A stretch of 58,474 nt of DNA from an uncultured Lachnospiraceae bacterium (lineage in GTDB: Bacteria; Bacillota; Clostridia; Lachnospirales; Anaerotignaceae): NCBI GenBank assembly GCA_944383855.1, contig CALWRB010000001.1, positions 1 to 58,474 of the forward strand, read 5' to 3'. Below, piece by piece: positions 53,525 through 58,474 of the stretch (position 1 is the first letter of the stretch; each line of letters starts with the position of its first letter). Position numbers and translations under genes: made by a program. The notes below the pieces were generated by a model. It saw only the letters and a list, made by a program, of their open reading frames with translations, ran no database searches and was not told where the DNA came from.

Positions 53525-54544
53525 ATGAAAAAAAGAATAGCTATTTTACTGTTGGCGTTTGTTTTGTTTCTCTTCGCCTGCGGCCAGCAGGCCCCCACCT
53601 GGCAGGAGCAGTACGACCTGGGTGTGCGCTACCTTTCCGAGGGAAACTACCAGGAGGCCATCATCGCCTTTACGGCGGCTATTGAGATTGACTCCAAACG
53701 TTCGGAGGCCTACTTAGGAACTGCAAAGGCCTATGTGGAGGCGGGCAGCGCGGGAAAAGCTTCAGAGATTCTCCAACAGGGCTATGAGAAAACACAGGAT
53801 CAAGCTTTGCTGGATGCGATTGAGATCCGGCCTGGCGATGAGGGAAGGGGTTCGTCCCAAGCTGACCCGGCCGGCCTTGCCCCTTTGGACGGATACCCTA
53901 AAACAGAAAGGATAGAATACCTTTCTGGAAATGGATATTTGATTCTGGAGTATGATCTCTACGGACGTCCGAGTTTTGAGGAAAGCTATACTTCCGAAAA
54001 TATTCTAGACGGGCGCAGAACTTGGGAATATGACGATCAAGGAAGGTTGCTTACGGAATTTTCCGAACAGTTCGGTGATTATTCTGATGCATCCGTTTAC
54101 TACAGCACGAACCAGCATTACAATGAAAACCATCAGTTGGTAGAGGAAGTACGCTATCATGTCACATTCCACGCCAATAACGGTTACCCGAGCACAACTA
54201 TAATAACATATCAATATCTTGGAACGCAGGTGGAGATTTTCGTCACTGATAGTTGCTCGCTTTGCTTTGCCCATTCGTCTAAAGTCCAAAAGCAAAAGGC
54301 GCCCTTTTTTGATTGGTCATTCCTTTCAAAAAGGGGGCCTTTTGCTTTTGGAAGCCCGAAGATCTCTTGGCTGGGCCTGGGTGCCCGCATAAAATCAGCC
54401 AGGGACATTACTTCTCGAGCTCTTATTTATTTTTTGCTTCAAAAGATGGGACTTGTAGCGAATACAACAGTGAATAACATGCCGGAAGCGCACCAGAGCC
54501 GCACAAATCAGCAAGAATCAAATCCTGTCTGCAATCACCTATAG
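53525..54544 (+). CDS. TPR-containing lipoprotein, truncated at the 3' end
   Basis: The protein begins with a lipoprotein signal (LLLAFVLFLFACGQ) and a tetratricopeptide unit (YDLGVRYLSEGNYQEAIIAFTAAIEIDSKRSEAYLGTAKAYVEAG). YD-type text follows (YDLYGRPSFEESY, YDDQGRLLTEF). After about residue 243 the frame enters a long terminator hairpin and unrelated sequence to a stop at 54544, so the natural C-terminus is probably lost. Start after GGGAAG. Codon use differs from genes to the left. Confidence 0.65.
   Translation: MKKRIAILLLAFVLFLFACGQQAPTWQEQYDLGVRYLSEGNYQEAIIAFTAAIEIDSKRSEAYLGTAKAYVEAGSAGKASEILQQGYEKTQDQALLDAIEIRPGDEGRGSSQADPAGLAPLDGYPKTERIEYLSGNGYLILEYDLYGRPSFEESYTSENILDGRRTWEYDDQGRLLTEFSEQFGDYSDASVYYSTNQHYNENHQLVEEVRYHVTFHANNGYPSTTIITYQYLGTQVEIFVTDSCSLCFAHSSKVQKQKAPFFDWSFLSKRGPFAFGSPKISWLGLGARIKSARDITSRALIYFLLQKMGLVANTTVNNMPEAHQSRTNQQESNPVCNHL
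54288..54349 (+). terminator. 22-bp hairpin inside the lipoprotein frame
   Basis: AAAAGCAAAAGGCGCCCTTT pairs with the 54328-54349 arm with a single mismatch. It probably terminated a gene whose end was lost. The following 54350-54578 shows no gene of its own. Confidence 0.65.
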
Positions 54545-54578
54545 AATATATGGAAGTATCTTTGCAGAATACGCACTG

Positions 54579-55376
54579 TCACAAACAAGAAGCTTTTTCT
54601 TCGGGGAACTTTTCGATCCATCCGGACACCGTCCGGATATCCTCTAGTACCCGATAGAGTGGGACTCCCAGGTATTCCAGCACCAGCCGGGCCTGGGGAG
54701 TGCTGCCGTAAACCTGGCGGAAGTTCTCCCAAAGGCAGCTTCCTTCGCCGATCCTTCGGTGTTGGTCCTCACGTCCGTTGTTATCATGGAGGTGGTAGGC
54801 TAGAATCCTTTGCCCCAGCCCCTTAACCAATTCCTCCAGGTCCCATCCCGCCAAGTGAATCTTCCCTATATCGATGAGGCTCCAGAGTTCCGGCATAGTC
54901 AGGAAAAGCTTCAGGTACTCCCCGGCATCAAATAACTGCTCTCTGCTGTTCCCATAACCCATGTTCTCGATGCAAAGAGGAACATCATATTCCTCCGCCA
55001 TATGGGACAGCCACGCGATGCGGCGGCGGGCAATTTCCCTGGAAAGCTCCCGCTCCTGGTCCGGACGTCGAAAGGGGGCATTGGGGTGGATCACTACGTA
55101 GGCCGCCTTCCAACGGTGAGCTATGCCGAAGGTACGCCGGTATGACCTTTCCAGAAATCTCTCATCCAAAAGGGGATCAGAAAGGTCCAAATTCTGATAG
55201 GGGCCATGGATGCTGAGCTTCCCGGTGCGGTCCCTCATCAGTTTCTCCAGCCAACCCTCCCAAAAGCAATCGTCTCCGAATTCCACAAACATTTCCAAAC
55301 CCGCTTCCAGCGGAAGCTGCTCCATGCAGGGGGTATCCACCCCCAAGAAATTGAGGCTACTCACCGAAACCTTCAT
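54579..55376 (-). CDS. sugar phosphate isomerase/epimerase family protein
   Basis: The 265-residue TIM barrel of the AP-endonuclease-2/xylose isomerase-like family has metal-type residues in LCIENMGYGNS, SLIDIGKIHLAG and AYHLHDNNGREDQH. The likely reaction is isomerisation or epimerisation of a sugar or sugar acid imported by the adjacent ABC transporter. Start at ATG after GAGGAAGTG, 13 bases after the ATPase gene. Last gene of the operon. Confidence 0.82.
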   Translation of the reverse strand: MKVSVSSLNFLGVDTPCMEQLPLEAGLEMFVEFGDDCFWEGWLEKLMRDRTGKLSIHGPYQNLDLSDPLLDERFLERSYRRTFGIAHRWKAAYVVIHPNAPFRRPDQERELSREIARRRIAWLSHMAEEYDVPLCIENMGYGNSREQLFDAGEYLKLFLTMPELWSLIDIGKIHLAGWDLEELVKGLGQRILAYHLHDNNGREDQHRRIGEGSCLWENFRQVYGSTPQARLVLEYLGVPLYRVLEDIRTVSGWIEKFPEEKASCL

Positions 55377-55389
55377 TTCTGTCACTTCC

Positions 55390-56460
55390 TCACCATTGGG
55401 GGTAGCCCACGTTCCGTTGAGTTTGAGCGTCGAAGAAATGGGCCCTCCGCCAGTTGATGTGCAGCCACATCTGATCATGGGTTTCAAAATCAGCCTCAGT
55501 CATCATGTAATAGGATTCCTTCCCCACCTGGAAGGAGATGCACTTGCGGCTGCCGTGATTTTCCACATAGATAACCTGACAAGGGAAATCCCCCTCTTTT
55601 TCTGAAAGCTGGACATGCTCTGGCCGGAGGCCGAACTTTACCTCCGTCCGTCCCTCCAGCTTTTCCAGCCAAGGCTCCGGCACTGGGGCCGAGGTTTCCC
55701 CCAGATAGATTCGTCCCCCATCCAGCCAAGCCGTCACGATGTTCATACTGGGGGAACCGATGAATTTCCCTACAAAGGTGTTGACAGGGCGGTTGTAAAT
55801 GACATCGGGAGTATCCATCTGCTGAATAACATTTTCGTTCATCAGGGCAATCTGGTGTCCGATGGTCATAGCCTCCACTTGGTCATGGGTGACATAGACA
55901 AAGGTGGGCTGGTAAACCTCATGGATCTTCACGAGCTCCGCCCGGGCGGTAGTTCGAAGCTGAGCGTCTAGATTGGACAAGGGCTCATCCAGCAGAAAAT
56001 AAGGAGACCGCTTCACAATGGCCCGGGCCAAGGCCACCCGCTGCCGTTGGCCGCCGGAAAGCTCTCGGGGCAGCCGGTCCCGGAAGGGCTCCAACCCCAG
56101 GATCTCCAGGGCCTCTTTCAGGCGTTTCTCCCGTTCTTCCTTGGGCACCTTGGAAATCTGCATCCCAAAGCAAATATTCTTTCCCACCGTCATATGCGGG
56201 TAGAGCGCGTAGTTCTGGAACACCATAGCCACATTTCGATCCCCAGGCTCCAGATCATTGACTCGCTCTCCCCCCATGAAAAGATCTCCGCTGGTGATGC
56301 TTTCCAGCCCAGCAATCATTCGCAGAGTGGTGGACTTGCCACAGCCCGATGGCCCCAACAACACCAGCCGCTGCCCCGATGGGATGGTGAGGTTCAAATC
56401 CTTAATAACCTCCACATTCCCATAGTTTTTGCAGACATTCTTAAATACAATTTCGTTCAT
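55390..56460 (-). CDS. ABC transporter ATPase, UgpC/MsmX type
   Basis: The 356-residue ATPase drives carbohydrate import. It has Walker A GPSGCGKST, Q-loop VFQNYALYPHMTV, signature LSGGQRQRVALARAI, Walker B FLLDEPLSNLDA, switch His in VTHDQVEAM, and a C-terminal TOBE region of about 110 residues. The start is the ATG 8 bases after AAGGAG; that site lies in the last codons of the permease gene. Confidence 0.93.
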   Translation of the reverse strand: MNEIVFKNVCKNYGNVEVIKDLNLTIPSGQRLVLLGPSGCGKSTTLRMIAGLESITSGDLFMGGERVNDLEPGDRNVAMVFQNYALYPHMTVGKNICFGMQISKVPKEEREKRLKEALEILGLEPFRDRLPRELSGGQRQRVALARAIVKRSPYFLLDEPLSNLDAQLRTTARAELVKIHEVYQPTFVYVTHDQVEAMTIGHQIALMNENVIQQMDTPDVIYNRPVNTFVGKFIGSPSMNIVTAWLDGGRIYLGETSAPVPEPWLEKLEGRTEVKFGLRPEHVQLSEKEGDFPCQVIYVENHGSRKCISFQVGKESYYMMTEADFETHDQMWLHINWRRAHFFDAQTQRNVGYPQW

Positions 56461-56465
56461 TCCCA

Positions 56466-57299
56466 TTACTCCTTAATTCCGGACGACATAAAGGTACTGA
56501 TGATGTATCGTTGGGTGAAAAGATACAGCACCAAAGGCACTAGCGTGGTGATCGTGGCCAGCGCCATGGATGTCCCCCAGGCACTCCCGGATTCACTGTT
56601 CATAAAGGTTTGAAGGGCCAGAGTTAGTGTATAGCTGGTATTATCCCCCCGGAGAATCAGCATAGGCCAGAAGTATTCGTTCCAGGAATTGATGAAAAAG
56701 ATCATACTCTGAGCGATGATGGCCGGACGCAACATCGGTATTACGATCCGCACCAGCGCAGTCATGTGCCCCACCCGGTCTACCCGGGCGGCCTCTACCA
56801 GGGATTTTGGGATGGTTCGCATGGCCTGGCGCATTCGGAAAATACCCATGGCATCAGCCAACTGAGGTAGTGCCACACCAACCAGGGTACTCATCAGGCC
56901 TAACTTGTTGATAGTGAGATAGTTAGGAATCATCAGCACCGTAAATGGGACATACATGGTCATTGTGAAGAAATAGAACATAGCGTCCCGATGTTTAAAG
57001 TTCATGAACACCAGGGCATAGGATGCCAAAAGGCTGGTGGCCATTTTAAACACCGTCACAATAAGGGCGATGATGAGAGAATTGGCCAAAAACCGCAGAA
57101 TCGGCAGAGAAGAAAAAACCTTATCATAGTTTTCGGTGGTGAATTCACGGGGAAGCAGGGACAACCCCGCATTATAGATCTCCTTGAGAGATTTGAAAGA
57201 GGAGCAGAGCATATACAGCAACGGATAGGCCACCAGCAATACCAGTATCAGAAGAATCAGGTGCCACAACCACTGTTTTGATTTGGTTTTAGTTTTCAT
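56466..57299 (-). CDS. sugar ABC transporter permease (MalG type)
   Basis: The 277-residue inner-membrane permease has six helices and the EAA loop EAARVDRVGHMTALVRIVIP that docks to the ATPase. Overlaps the MalF-type gene by 11 bases. Forms the translocation pore with MalF-type partner. Confidence 0.92.
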   Translation of the reverse strand: MKTKTKSKQWLWHLILLILVLLVAYPLLYMLCSSFKSLKEIYNAGLSLLPREFTTENYDKVFSSLPILRFLANSLIIALIVTVFKMATSLLASYALVFMNFKHRDAMFYFFTMTMYVPFTVLMIPNYLTINKLGLMSTLVGVALPQLADAMGIFRMRQAMRTIPKSLVEAARVDRVGHMTALVRIVIPMLRPAIIAQSMIFFINSWNEYFWPMLILRGDNTSYTLTLALQTFMNSESGSAWGTSMALATITTLVPLVLYLFTQRYIISTFMSSGIKE

Positions 57300-58215
57300 A
57301 ATGCACCTTCTTTTCCAACTTTTTTTGAATCACCACCAGCACCATAAAGATCACCAGTGTGACAATAGCGGTTGCCGCCGCACGGCCCGTTTGAAAATAA
57401 TCAAAGCCGTACTGATAGATCAGGTAGATGATGTTTGTACTGGCCTGGGTGGGTCCTCCCTGGGTGAGAATGTTGATGGGAGTAAAGACATAGGACAGAC
57501 CGAAGGTGATAGTCATAATAAAAACAAAGAGGGCAGTTGGAGAGGTCAGCGGAAGGATGATCTGCCAAAAGATTGTCCAATCACTAGCTTTTTCCAATCG
57601 AGCTGCTTCGATCATTTCCTGGGGCACTTCCACAATGGCCCCTAGGAAAACAATGAGGTTGTAGCCAAAGGACCGCCAAGCGGTGATAAAGGAAAGAGCG
57701 AAAATCACCAGGCCGGGCGTCCGGAACCAATAGGGAGATTCTATCCCCACCAAGGAAAGTAGTTCTGCCAGGGGGCCAGAAAGTGGGTTCAGAATCCAGT
57801 TAAAGATCACAGCTGCCACTACAAAGGAAAGGAGGCTTGGGAAAAACAACACCGCACGGTAGAAATGGGTCCCCTTCTTTATCAGTTGCCCCAGGATGTA
57901 AGCCACTCCGTAAGGCAGCACAAAGATCATCAGGAGCAACAGCAAAACATAAACTCCCGTATTGCCTAAAGCCTGGAGAAACTCTGCGTCGGAAAGAAGA
58001 TTCAAATAGTTTTTGAGCCCCACAAAGTTTTTGTTGGGGGAAACCATGTTCCAGGAATAGAAGCTCAATTCCACATTCTGAAGAACGGGATACACCATAA
58101 ATACGCCGAAGATGATAAGAGAAGGCAGCAGAAACGCCGCGATATAAAGCTTTGCCTTTACCTTGGATGCCAGGGGTGAAGGACGGCCTTTTTCCCTCTT
58201 GATTTGTTTGGGCAT
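57289..58215 (-). CDS. sugar ABC transporter permease (MalF type)
   Basis: The 308-residue permease has six helices and the EAA loop EAARLEKASDWTIFWQIILP. The start at MPKQIKREKG was chosen because AAAGGAGCG lies upstream; the longer reading covers an intergenic hairpin. Partner of the MalG-type protein. Confidence 0.92.
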   Translation of the reverse strand: MPKQIKREKGRPSPLASKVKAKLYIAAFLLPSLIIFGVFMVYPVLQNVELSFYSWNMVSPNKNFVGLKNYLNLLSDAEFLQALGNTGVYVLLLLLMIFVLPYGVAYILGQLIKKGTHFYRAVLFFPSLLSFVVAAVIFNWILNPLSGPLAELLSLVGIESPYWFRTPGLVIFALSFITAWRSFGYNLIVFLGAIVEVPQEMIEAARLEKASDWTIFWQIILPLTSPTALFVFIMTITFGLSYVFTPINILTQGGPTQASTNIIYLIYQYGFDYFQTGRAAATAIVTLVIFMVLVVIQKKLEKKVHYEN

Positions 58216-58308
58216 TGTATCGCTCCTTTTTCGCTTTCGGAAGGTATTCGGAGGGGTACATTCCTCCTGGAGCCCGCCATGGCGCTCAGAATTTTTTCGG
58301 AAATACGC

Positions 58309-58339
58309 GGTCTGCCATGGCGTTTTGCCATGGCAGACC
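58309..58339 (-). promoter_or_regulatory. intercistronic hairpin between binding-protein and permease genes
   Basis: GGTCTGCCATGGC and GCCATGGCAGACC form a perfect 13-bp stem around GTTTT. Such hairpins often protect the upstream binding-protein message and lower permease expression. Confidence 0.65.
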
Positions 58340-58367
58340 GTTCCGCTCCGACAGGAAGGATCGGGAG

Positions 58368-58474
58368 TCAATAATCCATCAGGGCCGCAACCCTTGCTTC
58401 TGCGTCAGCCAAGGCGGTAGGGATATCGGCGCCAGCGGTGATGGAATCCCTCATGTTGTACATGATCTGTTCCA
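58368..58474 (-). CDS. sugar ABC transporter solute-binding protein (C-terminal end only)
   Basis: Only the last 35 codons are in the window (ending DSITAGADIPTALADAEARV then AALMDY). This is the typical C-terminus of family 1 sugar-binding lipoproteins, whose last helices contain regularly spaced Ala. The rest lies beyond the right edge. Confidence 0.75.
   Translation of the reverse strand, partial: EQIMYNMRDSITAGADIPTALADAEARVAALMDY

Overview
The window reads as a chromosomal segment of an anaerobic, moderate-GC member of the Bacillota, probably class Clostridia. The grounds are family-level: strong AGGAGG-type ribosome sites, sigma-A promoters, a tightly packed dgt, dnaG, rpoD, trmK, Nif3-like, nucleoside-kinase series, rubrerythrin, a C_GCAxxG_C_C redox protein, a single-cluster ferredoxin, a NusG-domain-II/Gx-transporter pair and an acetylated dapH route to lysine. 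I cannot place it to genus from sequence alone.

Layout. 1-200 holds a 42-base 3' fragment of a tRNA-Arg(CCU) gene that begins exactly at the anticodon loop and is followed by the tRNA terminator, which looks like one end of an integrated island lying to the left. 415-2840: a MATE exporter with a candidate attenuator leader, then a beta-carbonic anhydrase. 3.0-8.4 kb: a metallo-hydrolase, a cell-wall amidase and the serC-serA-DUF1015 serine operon. 8.5-16.5 kb: small proteins including a secreted DxNxDG-repeat protein, dapH opposite an M20 amidohydrolase, and a MarR-controlled RND efflux operon. 17-26.5 kb: a PatB-like C-S lyase, a dicarboxylate/amino-acid symporter, rubrerythrin under a Fur/PerR-like box, a sugar-kinase/metallo-hydrolase pair, ferredoxin, tRNA-Phe and guaB. 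26.9-38 kb: asnS, a nitrilase, nucleoside kinase, Nif3-like, trmK, rpoD, dnaG, dgt and a PrpE-like phosphatase, all on the minus strand.

The most striking part is 39.2-43.6 kb. An intracellular subtilase gene is cut inside its catalytic HGTH motif by a 3463-bp segment. That segment carries a ferritin, a serine recombinase, thiM and thiE. The broken halves share the direct repeat ACCCA. Removing one copy with the intervening DNA restores an uninterrupted 301-residue protease containing Asp, His and Ser. Both ends carry matching inverted arms, as expected of the half-sites of a large serine recombinase. This is the architecture of a skin-like intervening element, although the recombinase appears to lack its C-terminal zinc ribbon.

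44-53 kb holds small regulator/membrane pairs with clear inverted-repeat operators, a BrnQ carrier, a SulP transporter, a TetR regulator and an LtaS-like sulfatase. At about 53.1-53.4 kb lie the hairpin-rich end and broken transposase of an IS200/IS605 element. Beyond it the DNA looks different in codon use. It carries a truncated lipoprotein gene and a sugar ABC transporter operon (partial solute-binding protein, two permeases, ATPase, sugar epimerase-like protein) running leftward off the window edge.
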